Source of the DNA: CAZCZU01 sp964503475
GTDB taxonomy: Bacteria > Pseudomonadota > Zetaproteobacteria > Mariprofundales > Mariprofundaceae
Direction: 5' to 3'
NCBI GenBank assembly: GCA_964503475.1
Contig: CAZCZU010000005.1
Coordinates: 1 to 64,000, forward strand
Length of the DNA stretch: 64,000 bases
Shown here piece by piece: positions 49,939-58,618 of the stretch. The position numbers and the translations under genes were made by a program. How positions within the stretch are numbered: the first letter of the stretch is position 1; each line of letters begins with the position of its first letter. Under the pieces are notes generated by a model. The model had not been told where the DNA came from. It searched no databases and saw only the letters and a list, made by a program, of their open reading frames with translations.

Positions 49939-52725
49939 ATGGATACTCCGGATCGTAAGGACGAGCAGGGATTTGTGCTGGTTACGGTGATCGTGTTGTT
50001 GGCGATCCTGGCCGGTCTTGGCGCGTTGAGTGCCTATAAATCGGTTGTTGAGGTGAAGCTGTCGAAGCTAAGTGGAGATAATGCCAGGGCATTGATGGCT
50101 GCAAATGCAGGTCTGGCAACGGTATATGATTATTGGGGAAATAATTCTGCCGAGTTTGATAAGGCGCTGGCGGATAAGAATGCGGGCAACACGGGGACGA
50201 GTGTGACGTCTGGTCTGTTTGAACTGAGTCATACCCCTTCATCTATGAGTGATGCGTCACTTCCGACCGATGCAGAGATACGATCAGCCAGTAAGCATAT
50301 CTGGGTCTATGAATTAACAGGAGGTTCATTTACTAAGCTAACAAATAAAGCTACTTGGGGGACATCGAGCAATCCTCAGGTTGCGGTATGGGCTACGGCA
50401 TTTGATGAGCCGAGTCACGAATATCCCTATGAAACAGCTGCAACAGCAGGATGCAGTACCTGCAAGCTGGCAGTTTATGCTTTAGGGCGCACGGGGGACG
50501 CGCGGCGTCTGGTGCGACAAATGATGAGTGCCGGGGATTTCAAATTATCCGGGGTGAGTGCGATGACGAATGCCCCTAGTTACCGAAATTGGCAGGATAT
50601 GTGTGATGGCACCCGTACGGGCTCCGGTAAAAGTGGGCAGGGATCATACTATGGCCAGAGTGCGAAAGCCGCGGGTAATAGTGTGGATTTGCCGTGGGGG
50701 TGCACGTCGTGCACGGCGGATGCTATGGTGGAAGCCACACAGGCTGAGTATGTCTCCGGTACGGTTCCGTCCGGCACAGCACTTGCTTCCAATACCCATA
50801 TTGGAGGCGCCAATAAGAATTTTAGAAAAGGAACCAGTTCGACTACGGTGGCGACCTTTGATTCGGTCCCAATTATTGCCTACTCGGGACATGGCTCTAC
50901 TTCAAGTGATACTGCGGTAAAAGTCGACTATGCAAATGTTACGATAGATGGCACCGCCCCTCCAGGCGCGCTAAACCTGCCTAATAACAAGCTGCCACGA
51001 AAATTGGTGAATGATAAACTTTACGATAAGACGGATGAGGTGACTTATTTTAAGGGAAGTCCAAATACACATCTTTTCAATCTGGATGCTTACCGGTGGG
51101 CTGCTGAACAGTTTACCTGTCAGACACTAGGGTCTGGTTCGACAGCTCTGACGTCGGCTTCAGCAGGCAGCGGTAAATATTGCCTCAAGGCCGATGCCTT
51201 ACGTGCGGCCATGAATACCCCTGCGCCGGTGACGGGCCGCCTGACCATGGCAGAGTTTGAATATAATCTGGCAAACAGCATTCCGATGTTTGGTCTGGTG
51301 CGTGTGATGTATCCGGTCGCACAATCGGGTTCAACAAAGTTGGGTACATGCGCTGCTTTGGGGAATGTGGATGTTTATCCCTTTGATACTTACGGGACGA
51401 CTACCGGCGTGCAGAACAGCGGGACATATGATGGGACCGCAACAAAGCTTGATAGCGACGGAAATCTTGGGGCTAATGCCAAGTTGATAGTTTATGGCTC
51501 AATCTTTTTCGATTTCTTTGTCGATGATGGAGGTGGGGCTGCAGCAAAGGCTAAAAATGGCTTTTTCGAGCCGGGCGCGGGAGAGCGCCTGGTAAATGCC
51601 TTTGAAGCTGTGGATGCACGCATGGAACTTCAGCTCCCTGCGTATATAAATCCAGCCTTTCCAAAGTTTACGACGACTGATACTCCTATCCAATTCCCCA
51701 CGGCTGCAACAGGGGGGAGTATCTCTACCAATACGGGGGCAACCAAGCCTTCAGGCGTGCAAATTAATTTAGCATCGCCACAGGGGTGGTTTCCTTCGTC
51801 CGAAGGTAGAATTCCCTCCACGAGTGATAACTCGGTAGGGTCCATGGCGTTGGTCAATAGCTTGATTACCATGGGCTTGGAAGTGGCTCCTGCATCATCG
51901 ACAGGTGGAGGAGGAAAAACGTTTGCAAGCAGTACTGGTCCTGGACTTTACACTGCCGCGGCAAACATAAATCGCTACAAGTACTACTATGATCTGATGG
52001 TTGCCGCAGCTAATACGTCTGATTCGAATGCCTGGCCTATTTTGCCAGCGTCAGCGCCATCCAATCTCTCGGGGGATGTTTGTATCGGTTCTGCTGACTG
52101 TGCTGTAGGGAATAATGAGGGTGATAAAATGCACGTGCTCTTTCCCAGTGGTTATCATCATGGGTGGAAAGTGGCTTTGGCAGCGCTGAATATGCCTGCT
52201 GCTGATTGGAATAGCATGTTTTCGAACCTGAGCACGCTGGCGAACGACCTTTTGAAAACGGCGTCATCGTCGTACAATTATGGTTCTAGTCAGCGTCCAG
52301 CTGGGTCGCCATTCAATGCAACTTTAGACACAGGTTACGTTTCAACCAATTTGGCAGATATTAAGGCTGCACAAAATGATTATTTCTATGTAACGACGGA
52401 TTCGTCAACGGGCTATGGGTTGTTGGATGGTCGCTGGAAAGATATTCCGGCTATGATCTATGCCGGAGGATTGGTGGATACGCATGAGCACAATAATGTG
52501 TCTGGCATCATCTATACGCCGGGGCCATTGGAATGGGAGACAGGTAAAATCAGTGGCGGTACTGGCTACGTAGTTGGCGCAATCATTACGGGCTTCGGAT
52601 CATTTAATGAAAATAAACAGAAGGCGAAACAGATATTCGTATACGATAACCAGGCCGTTGATAACATTAATACAACGAAAGCTGGAATTGTATTGCGCCG
52701 TAGTGCTTGGCAGGATCTGAAATGA
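49939..52725 (+). CDS. Giant PilX-like pilus protein, module 2
   Basis: 928 residues from ATG 49939 (GTG 49936 one codon earlier). Leader DEQG|FVLVTVIVLLAILAGLGALS, then spine SKLSGDNARALMAANAGLA. Parallels the protein at 45771: CSTCKLAVYALGR, YSGHGS, FNLDAYRWAAEQFTCQ, FEYNLANSIPMFGLVRVMYP, SGIIYTPGPLEWETG, GYVVGAIITGFG. An extra CTSC stretch (WGCTSCTADAM) is unique to this copy. The paired presence with its own PilV and PilW suggests a duplicated tip module. Confidence 0.83.
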   Translation: MDTPDRKDEQGFVLVTVIVLLAILAGLGALSAYKSVVEVKLSKLSGDNARALMAANAGLATVYDYWGNNSAEFDKALADKNAGNTGTSVTSGLFELSHTPSSMSDASLPTDAEIRSASKHIWVYELTGGSFTKLTNKATWGTSSNPQVAVWATAFDEPSHEYPYETAATAGCSTCKLAVYALGRTGDARRLVRQMMSAGDFKLSGVSAMTNAPSYRNWQDMCDGTRTGSGKSGQGSYYGQSAKAAGNSVDLPWGCTSCTADAMVEATQAEYVSGTVPSGTALASNTHIGGANKNFRKGTSSTTVATFDSVPIIAYSGHGSTSSDTAVKVDYANVTIDGTAPPGALNLPNNKLPRKLVNDKLYDKTDEVTYFKGSPNTHLFNLDAYRWAAEQFTCQTLGSGSTALTSASAGSGKYCLKADALRAAMNTPAPVTGRLTMAEFEYNLANSIPMFGLVRVMYPVAQSGSTKLGTCAALGNVDVYPFDTYGTTTGVQNSGTYDGTATKLDSDGNLGANAKLIVYGSIFFDFFVDDGGGAAAKAKNGFFEPGAGERLVNAFEAVDARMELQLPAYINPAFPKFTTTDTPIQFPTAATGGSISTNTGATKPSGVQINLASPQGWFPSSEGRIPSTSDNSVGSMALVNSLITMGLEVAPASSTGGGGKTFASSTGPGLYTAAANINRYKYYYDLMVAAANTSDSNAWPILPASAPSNLSGDVCIGSADCAVGNNEGDKMHVLFPSGYHHGWKVALAALNMPAADWNSMFSNLSTLANDLLKTASSSYNYGSSQRPAGSPFNATLDTGYVSTNLADIKAAQNDYFYVTTDSSTGYGLLDGRWKDIPAMIYAGGLVDTHEHNNVSGIIYTPGPLEWETGKISGGTGYVVGAIITGFGSFNENKQKAKQIFVYDNQAVDNINTTKAGIVLRRSAWQDLK

Positions 52726-53192
52726 TGAACAGGTGGTGCTTGCTTCTGCTTGTGGCTTGTGGCCTTTCATGGGCAGGTATTGGGGTTGCAGCTGAACTGT
52801 ATCAATGGAGAGACGATGCCGGGCAGCTGCATTTTACCGATAATCCAATGGAAGTACCGGCGCAGTATCGCGATCTGAAAAGAAGCGTGGGTAAGCTTGA
52901 GGTGGTGTCGACCTCAAGTGCCGGTGGTGCGGTGTCTTCTTCCAAGGGAGAGCTGTGGATGGAAAGATGTGCGGCATGTCACCACGTGGGGAGGGGGAAG
53001 AAGGGAAACTTGGTGGGCCTTGGTTACCTGGCTGTTAATAAAGTGACCAGATTCCCCAATACGCCTCAGGAGGTATTTAAAACCTTTCGAGAGGCTGCGA
53101 ACGGGAGGATCGGTGATATGAAGCCAATACAGATTTCTGACGATGATCTTCTGAAAATTGCTAGGTATTTCTTGGGTGCTCAGGAAAAATAA
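52722..53192 (+). CDS. DUF4124-cytochrome c fusion protein
   Basis: 156 residues from ATG 52722, overlapping the previous stop (ATGATGA). Signal peptide MNRWCLLLLVACGLSWAG; cleavage near VAA-ELYQW is likely, though LVAC could be a lipobox. DUF4124 stretch ELYQWRDDAGQLHFTDNP, a Ser-rich linker, then one heme site CAACHHVG near residue 90, with a later Met (DMKPIQIS) as possible axial ligand. c-type cytochrome in the periplasm. Being last in a prepilin operon suggests a link to pilus assembly or electron transfer (inference). Confidence 0.83.
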   Translation: MMNRWCLLLLVACGLSWAGIGVAAELYQWRDDAGQLHFTDNPMEVPAQYRDLKRSVGKLEVVSTSSAGGAVSSSKGELWMERCAACHHVGRGKKGNLVGLGYLAVNKVTRFPNTPQEVFKTFREAANGRIGDMKPIQISDDDLLKIARYFLGAQEK

Positions 53193-53296
53193 GCTTCACG
53201 GATTAACAAGGCTGGCCTTTCGAGATTGACTTTTTCTTTATGCATTGCTAAGTTGCATCCATATGTGCGAGTAGCGCTTGAGCGTCTGGAGGGTAA

Positions 53297-54376
53297 GTGA
53301 ATCTTTTTTCTCGCAGCGACGAAGGCCTGATTGGTATCGATATCAGCTCTACGGGCGTAAAGCTTGTGGAGCTGGGGGCTACTCGATCCGGCTATGAATT
53401 AAAATCAATGGCGGTCGTGCCTCTGCCGCGCGATGCTATTGTGGAAAATACTATTATCGACTCGATGGCGGTATCGCAGGCGCTTCTCGACGCAGTCGAA
53501 ATTGCACGTCCCTCTACTCGCAGAGCCGCTATAGCGGTATCCGGCAATGCCGTTATTATCAAAACCATTACGATGCCGACATCGACCGAGTTCGAGCTTG
53601 AAACGCAGATCGAGTTCGAGGCGGATCAGCACGTACCCTATGATATTGAAGATGTTTATCTGGACTTCCAGATTCTGGGGCCTACAGCGGAAGATCCCGA
53701 GCAGATGGACGTGGTGCTGGCGGCCTGCAAGCGTGAAGTTGTTGATGATTATCAGTTGGTGTTGAGCGAAGCCGGATTGGAAGCTAAGTGCGTAGACTGC
53801 TCGGTTTTTGCCCTCGAAAATGCAGCTGAAGTTGCAGGGCTAATTGAGACTGGAGTGCCTGAGGAATTGATGGAGGGCGAAGAGGGAAGCGCCGTTGCGC
53901 TTGTGAATATCGGCGCCAATCTGGTGAATATCAATATTCTGATGAATGGCCAAATGGCTTTTGTTCGAGATCAGTTCTACGGTGGTCAGAATCTGACTGA
54001 AGAGATTCAGAAAGAACACAACATCAGCTACCAGGCAGCTGAGGAGATGAAGCGCGAGCAGTTCTCGGACGTGAGTCCAGAAGCTCTGGAACGCTTTTAT
54101 GTTGGCCTGACATCAGAACTGGTGCGATCACTGGATTTTTATGCAGCTAATCATGCCGAGTATCCGGTCCAGCGTATTTATCTGACCGGGGGTGGGGCCC
54201 TGGTTCCCGATATTGCCAGTGAATTGGAGCAGCGCCTGGGGATTACATCCGAGGTGGCAAATCCGTTTAATAATATCAAGGCGCATAAGAAGAAATTTGA
54301 TCAGGATTATCTGAACAACGTTGGGCCAATGCTTATGGTGCCCGTTGGTCTCGCCTTGCGGAGTTTTGACGCATGA
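53297..54376 (+). CDS. pilM: Type IV pilus inner-membrane platform protein PilM
   Basis: Actin-like cytoplasmic ATP-binding protein that recruits PilN to the pilus base. 359 residues; GTG start 53297 behind GGAGGG. Phosphate-binding motif IGIDISSTGVKLVELG at the start, AAIAVSGNAVIIKTI, and ILTGGGALVPDIASELEQRLG-type motif near residue 295 (YLTGGGALVPD). It overlaps pilN by four bases. The cytochrome gene ends 104 bases upstream. Confidence 0.95.
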   Translation: MNLFSRSDEGLIGIDISSTGVKLVELGATRSGYELKSMAVVPLPRDAIVENTIIDSMAVSQALLDAVEIARPSTRRAAIAVSGNAVIIKTITMPTSTEFELETQIEFEADQHVPYDIEDVYLDFQILGPTAEDPEQMDVVLAACKREVVDDYQLVLSEAGLEAKCVDCSVFALENAAEVAGLIETGVPEELMEGEEGSAVALVNIGANLVNINILMNGQMAFVRDQFYGGQNLTEEIQKEHNISYQAAEEMKREQFSDVSPEALERFYVGLTSELVRSLDFYAANHAEYPVQRIYLTGGGALVPDIASELEQRLGITSEVANPFNNIKAHKKKFDQDYLNNVGPMLMVPVGLALRSFDA

Positions 54377-54945
54377 TCCGCATCAACCTATTACCTTATC
54401 GTACTCAGCGTCGCCAAAAGCAGATTTTGCAGCATTTGGCAGCTGCCTTTGCAACGGTACTGATTGCAGCACTTATTGTGCTGGCAGCGGACTGGTATAA
54501 ATCATCGGAGCTTGAGGGATTGCAGGAAGAATTTAGTAATCTCCAGGCACAGAATAGGGAGCTGCAGAAAAAGATCGGCAAACTGAAGAATCTGGATAAG
54601 CTGCGTGCAGATGTGGAGCGGAAGCTTGCGCTGGTGGATGAACTCCAACAGGGACGTTTTTATTCTCTGATTACCTTGCATAGCATCGCTAAACTGATTC
54701 CGGAAAATGTCTGGCTGACATCCATCCAGGATAAGGGTGGGAGTCTGCGACTGTCCGGGCTGGGAGAGAGCAACAAGGCTGTGGCAAACTTTATGAGGGC
54801 CTTGGATGAATCGGAGCTGTTTGGCGATATCAGCCTCCAGGTGATTCAACGTTCTGACGCAGGCGGAGTTGCTGTTCGTAACTTCGTGTTGTCCTTGAAG
54901 CGAGTGGAGCCCAAACCTGACGCCAAAGGGAAAAAGCAGAAATGA
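54373..54945 (+). CDS. pilN: Type IV pilus assembly protein PilN
   Basis: 190 residues: short cytoplasmic PilM-binding motif INLLPYR at residue 3-9, one membrane segment (about 22-45), a coiled coil (ELEGLQEEFSNLQAQNRELQKK), then a periplasmic ferredoxin-like domain. Overlaps pilM and pilO by four bases each. Confidence 0.95.
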   Translation: MIRINLLPYRTQRRQKQILQHLAAAFATVLIAALIVLAADWYKSSELEGLQEEFSNLQAQNRELQKKIGKLKNLDKLRADVERKLALVDELQQGRFYSLITLHSIAKLIPENVWLTSIQDKGGSLRLSGLGESNKAVANFMRALDESELFGDISLQVIQRSDAGGVAVRNFVLSLKRVEPKPDAKGKKQK

Positions 54946-55544
54946 ATCTTGATGCCCTGAATCTCGAGGCCCTCAGGCCAATTTTGCCTCTGCCCATGTG
55001 GCAGAAGGCTTTGGCACTAGCTGCAACATTTGTACTTCTTGTGGCTGTTTATTTCTATTTTGTCTGGATGCCATTGCAGGAAGAGATTGAGCGGCAAAGC
55101 GCCCAGGTTGAGCAGCAACGAATTCTTCTGAAAAAGAACCAGAATCTCGCCAAGGACCTGCCAAAGAAGCGTAAGGAGTTTGCTAAACTGGAGCAGCAAC
55201 TCAAAGTGGCTCTGAATATGCTGCCCAAGAAGTCGCAGATTCCGGACCTGTTGGAAAACGTGTCATGGGCCGGAAAAGACTCTGGTCTCGAGTTTAGCGT
55301 GTTTAAACCTGAAGGTGAGACTCCGAAGCAAATTTATGCTGAGGTGCCAGTATCGCTTAACGTTCGGGGAACATTCAGGCAATTGCTGACGTTCTTGAAA
55401 CGGGTCGGGGAGATGCCTCGTATTGTTGCAGTTAAAAACCTTTCCCTGTCACAGGCAAAAGCTGATGAGCCGTTGGATATTAAAGGTATGGTTGTGACTT
55501 ATCGCTTCGTTAAAAGTGCGCCCGCCAAGGGAAGAAAACGCTAA
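54942..55544 (+). CDS. pilO: Type IV pilus assembly protein PilO
   Basis: 200 residues; one membrane segment (about residues 22-42), coiled coil EIERQSAQVEQQRILLKKNQ, then a periplasmic domain with VPVSLNVRGTFRQLLTFL. Partner of PilN, bridging to the outer-membrane complex. No pilP follows before pilQ. Confidence 0.95.
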   Translation: MNLDALNLEALRPILPLPMWQKALALAATFVLLVAVYFYFVWMPLQEEIERQSAQVEQQRILLKKNQNLAKDLPKKRKEFAKLEQQLKVALNMLPKKSQIPDLLENVSWAGKDSGLEFSVFKPEGETPKQIYAEVPVSLNVRGTFRQLLTFLKRVGEMPRIVAVKNLSLSQAKADEPLDIKGMVVTYRFVKSAPAKGRKR

Positions 55545-55572
55545 CCGCCAAGTCATGCCCGAGGAGGCAGAA

Positions 55573-58104
55573 ATGAGCGAAGTTGTTGTGCAGATAGGAA
55601 TAAAGGCAAGGTTAAAGAACATGAGCATGATTTCAAAAGCATGGAAAAACATGGTGTTGTTACTGCTTACGATTGTATTGCTGCCGCTTTGTGCTTCAGC
55701 ATCAGAGGTGCAGCAGATTTCCATTGAAGATACATCAAAGGGCGATGTTCTGCACATCAAAATGGATGAACCGCTCGAATATCAGGTATTTGATCTTGAT
55801 GGACCTCCTCGGCTTGTACTGACATTCCCCGGTGCAGACATGGATTCGGGAGTAATGCCGCTGAAAAACATCGGTAAAGGGGTTTCGAGCGTCTATCCGG
55901 TAAAGAATAAAGATGGCGTTCGGGTGGAAATCTCCATGTCGCAAATGCTGCACTACAGCATTGATGAAGAGAAAAATGGGCTTGCCATCCGGTTTGATTC
56001 TCCGCTGAAGACGGGGGGGCACCAGACCAATACTGCCGTTATCAAGGATATTGAAGTCCAGGATCGTGGCTCTGCAACGGAGTTGATTCTGCGTGGTGAC
56101 AATATGAATGCGAACCACAATGAATTCATGACTGAAAACAAGAAGCAGATGATTATCGATTACTGGGGGGCTTCTTCTCAGTTGATTAAAGAGAACTTCA
56201 AATATGCGACGCAGCGGATCAAGTCAGTTACCGTTGGCCAGGCCAAGGATCGGGTCCGTCTGGTTGTTACATTGTTGCCTACGAGCAATATGCAGCAGCA
56301 GGTTGAGGCCTCTGCCAATCAGCTCGTGCTGCGTATTGGCAAGATCGGTGTGAAGCGAAAAGCTTCGGTTGCGCATGTCGAAAATGTCAGCTTCAAGCCG
56401 GAAGACAGGATTGCACATCTGATCGTGCGCACGGACGTGACCAACCCGGTTGTCGACATTCATCAGAAGGATGACAATATCATCATAGATATGAAAAAGG
56501 CGCAGCTGATGCCGGGGCAGGAGCGCTCCCAGGATGTCAGTGCCTTCCCGGGACCTTTGAAGCAGGTCGACAGCTATCCGGTTGATGACAGTGTACGCAT
56601 TGTGGCGCGCCTGCGTGATAAGGTGCAGGTAACCTCCTTCCAGCAGGGTAATATACTGACCATCAACTTTGAGCCGGAGGACATGGCTTTGGCACGTAAG
56701 GGCTCGAGTTCCAAGGAGGAGTTCGCCTATACTGGTCAGAAGGTATCCTTCGACTTCAAGGATATAGATATCCGCAATGCTCTGAAGTTGATCGCCGAAA
56801 TGAGCGATTTGAACATTATCATGTCGGATGATGTGAAGGGCACACTGACCATGCGCCTTATCGATGTGCCATGGGACCAGGCGCTGGACCTCATCCTCAC
56901 CGCGCGCGGCCTGGGACAAGAGAAGACCGGCAATGTGCTGCGTATTGCACCGATCGAGGTCCTCCGTTCTGAATACCAGGCCAAGCTGGAAGCTCGTCAG
57001 GGTTCGCAGCAGCTTGAGCCCCTCATCACTGAATTTATTACCTTGAGTTATACCAAGGTGGCGGATGTGAAGAAAATGTTGGAGGGCGCTTCCGCCAATG
57101 CATCGAAGGGTGGCTCGACAACGACAGGTGCTGCCGGAGATACGGGCGGGGGGGCAACGGCTGGGGCCTCGGCTGAAACAAGTATCGGTATCTTGTCACC
57201 GCGTGGCAGCTTCCTGATCGATGAACGTACCAATACGCTGATTGTCAAGGATACCGAATCGGCCATTAACAACATCAAGCGCCTGATTGCAACGATCGAC
57301 AAGCCGGTTCAGCAGGTTCTGATTGAGGCACGAATCGTAGAGGCAACAGATTCATTCACTCGTGATCTCGGCGTTAGCTGGGGTGGTGCCTATACCCAGA
57401 GAGGTGGAAAGAACTTCTTAAATGTATCCCCTGTAGGTACGAGCCTGAACAATGGAACTGTACTCATGAATGGTACGGGTACGCTGCAACACGGTATGAT
57501 GGTTGATCTTCCCGCCGCAATTGGTGCCGGTCTTGGCGGTGGTGTTGGCCTGTCGATCGGCAGCTTGAGTGGAAAGATTCTGGATCTGCAGCTGTCGGCC
57601 GCCGAGCTGGATAACAAGGTGAAAATCATCTCCAATCCCCGGATTTCAACCACCAATCTGAAACCGGCCTATATTAAGCAGGGTGTAAAAGTGGGTGTAA
57701 CCACTCCGGGCACGGCCAATAGTCCTCCGACGACCACGCTGGTTGATGCACTGCTGCAGTTGCAGGTGACGCCGCAGATTACGGCTGATAACGGTGTCAT
57801 TATGGATGTTGTTGTGTCGAAGAACACGCCGACGACGTTTAACAACACGACGGGTATCGATACCAAGGAAGTGAGCACCAATATTTACATGAAGAATGGC
57901 GAGACGGTGGTTATTGGCGGTGTGTATACGCGCGACCAGACCAATACAACGAATGGCGTTCCGGCTCTGTCCCGTCTGCCACTGCTTGGCTGGCTATTCA
58001 AAAAGAACTACAAGCAGGACAATCGTACTGAATTGCTGATCTTCATGACTCCGAAGATCATGAGCATGATCGGAGGCGACTCAGCTGCAACAGCCAACCG
58101 CTAA
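55573..58104 (+). CDS. pilQ: Type IV pilus secretin PilQ
   Basis: Outer-membrane channel for the pilus. ATG 55573 has a perfect GAGGAGG eight bases upstream; ATG 55621 would give a neater signal peptide, so the start is uncertain (843 residues or slightly fewer). AMIN domains fill about 50-340, STN/secretin-N near residue 390 (FDFKDIDIRNALKLIAEMSDLNI), and the secretin core begins near 580 (VLIEARIVEATDSFTRDLGVSWGG), ending GETVVIGGVYTRDQ...LPLLGWLFKK. A Gly/Ala/Thr-rich linker lies near residue 515. Confidence 0.95.
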   Translation: MSEVVVQIGIKARLKNMSMISKAWKNMVLLLLTIVLLPLCASASEVQQISIEDTSKGDVLHIKMDEPLEYQVFDLDGPPRLVLTFPGADMDSGVMPLKNIGKGVSSVYPVKNKDGVRVEISMSQMLHYSIDEEKNGLAIRFDSPLKTGGHQTNTAVIKDIEVQDRGSATELILRGDNMNANHNEFMTENKKQMIIDYWGASSQLIKENFKYATQRIKSVTVGQAKDRVRLVVTLLPTSNMQQQVEASANQLVLRIGKIGVKRKASVAHVENVSFKPEDRIAHLIVRTDVTNPVVDIHQKDDNIIIDMKKAQLMPGQERSQDVSAFPGPLKQVDSYPVDDSVRIVARLRDKVQVTSFQQGNILTINFEPEDMALARKGSSSKEEFAYTGQKVSFDFKDIDIRNALKLIAEMSDLNIIMSDDVKGTLTMRLIDVPWDQALDLILTARGLGQEKTGNVLRIAPIEVLRSEYQAKLEARQGSQQLEPLITEFITLSYTKVADVKKMLEGASANASKGGSTTTGAAGDTGGGATAGASAETSIGILSPRGSFLIDERTNTLIVKDTESAINNIKRLIATIDKPVQQVLIEARIVEATDSFTRDLGVSWGGAYTQRGGKNFLNVSPVGTSLNNGTVLMNGTGTLQHGMMVDLPAAIGAGLGGGVGLSIGSLSGKILDLQLSAAELDNKVKIISNPRISTTNLKPAYIKQGVKVGVTTPGTANSPPTTTLVDALLQLQVTPQITADNGVIMDVVVSKNTPTTFNNTTGIDTKEVSTNIYMKNGETVVIGGVYTRDQTNTTNGVPALSRLPLLGWLFKKNYKQDNRTELLIFMTPKIMSMIGGDSAATANR

Positions 58105-58618
58105 AACGGTATTTCTGATCGGCCCGATGGGGGCCGGCAAATCGACAATCGGGCGGCTATTAGCCGCCCGATTGCATGTGCGGTTCCATGATCTGGATGA
58201 GATGATTGTGGAAAAGGCCGGTTCGTCCATTCCTGAAATCTTCGCCAGGCAAGGCGAGGCGGTATTCCGGGGCCTGGAAAGCGAAGTGCTTCAATCGGCC
58301 AGTAAATATGGCCCTGCTGTTGTTGCGACCGGTGGTGGCATTGTTCTGGATGCGGACAATCGGCTGATGCTGCAGTCATCGGGTCATGTGGTATGGCTGG
58401 ATGCCCAGCCGGATGTGCTGGCCGAAAGAGTGCGGGGAGATGGTAATCGCCCACTGATGCAAGGCGTGGACCCGCTACAAAAAGCCCAGGAGCTGGATCT
58501 CCAGCGTCGTTCGCTTTATCGCAGCCTCGCGCATATCCACATCGACACGGCAAGCGTAACAGCGCAACAGGCAGTGGATGTCATATGTGCTTTTCTGTCA
58601 GAATCAGCGCATGAATAG
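58085..58618 (+). CDS. aroK: Shikimate kinase, probably CTG start
   Basis: Phosphorylates shikimate with ATP. The first ATG (58127) falls within the P-loop GPMGAGKSTIG and would cut off strand 1. An in-frame stop lies at 58067-58069, and no ATG, GTG or TTG occurs between. CTG 58085 has GGAGG (58072-58076) eight bases ahead and yields LQQPTAKTVFLIGPMGAGKS, which restores the normal N-terminus. About 177 residues. HDLDEMIVEKAG and VATGGGIVL follow. It overlaps the end of pilQ and the start of aroB. Confidence 0.88.
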   Translation: MQQPTAKTVFLIGPMGAGKSTIGRLLAARLHVRFHDLDEMIVEKAGSSIPEIFARQGEAVFRGLESEVLQSASKYGPAVVATGGGIVLDADNRLMLQSSGHVVWLDAQPDVLAERVRGDGNRPLMQGVDPLQKAQELDLQRRSLYRSLAHIHIDTASVTAQQAVDVICAFLSESAHE

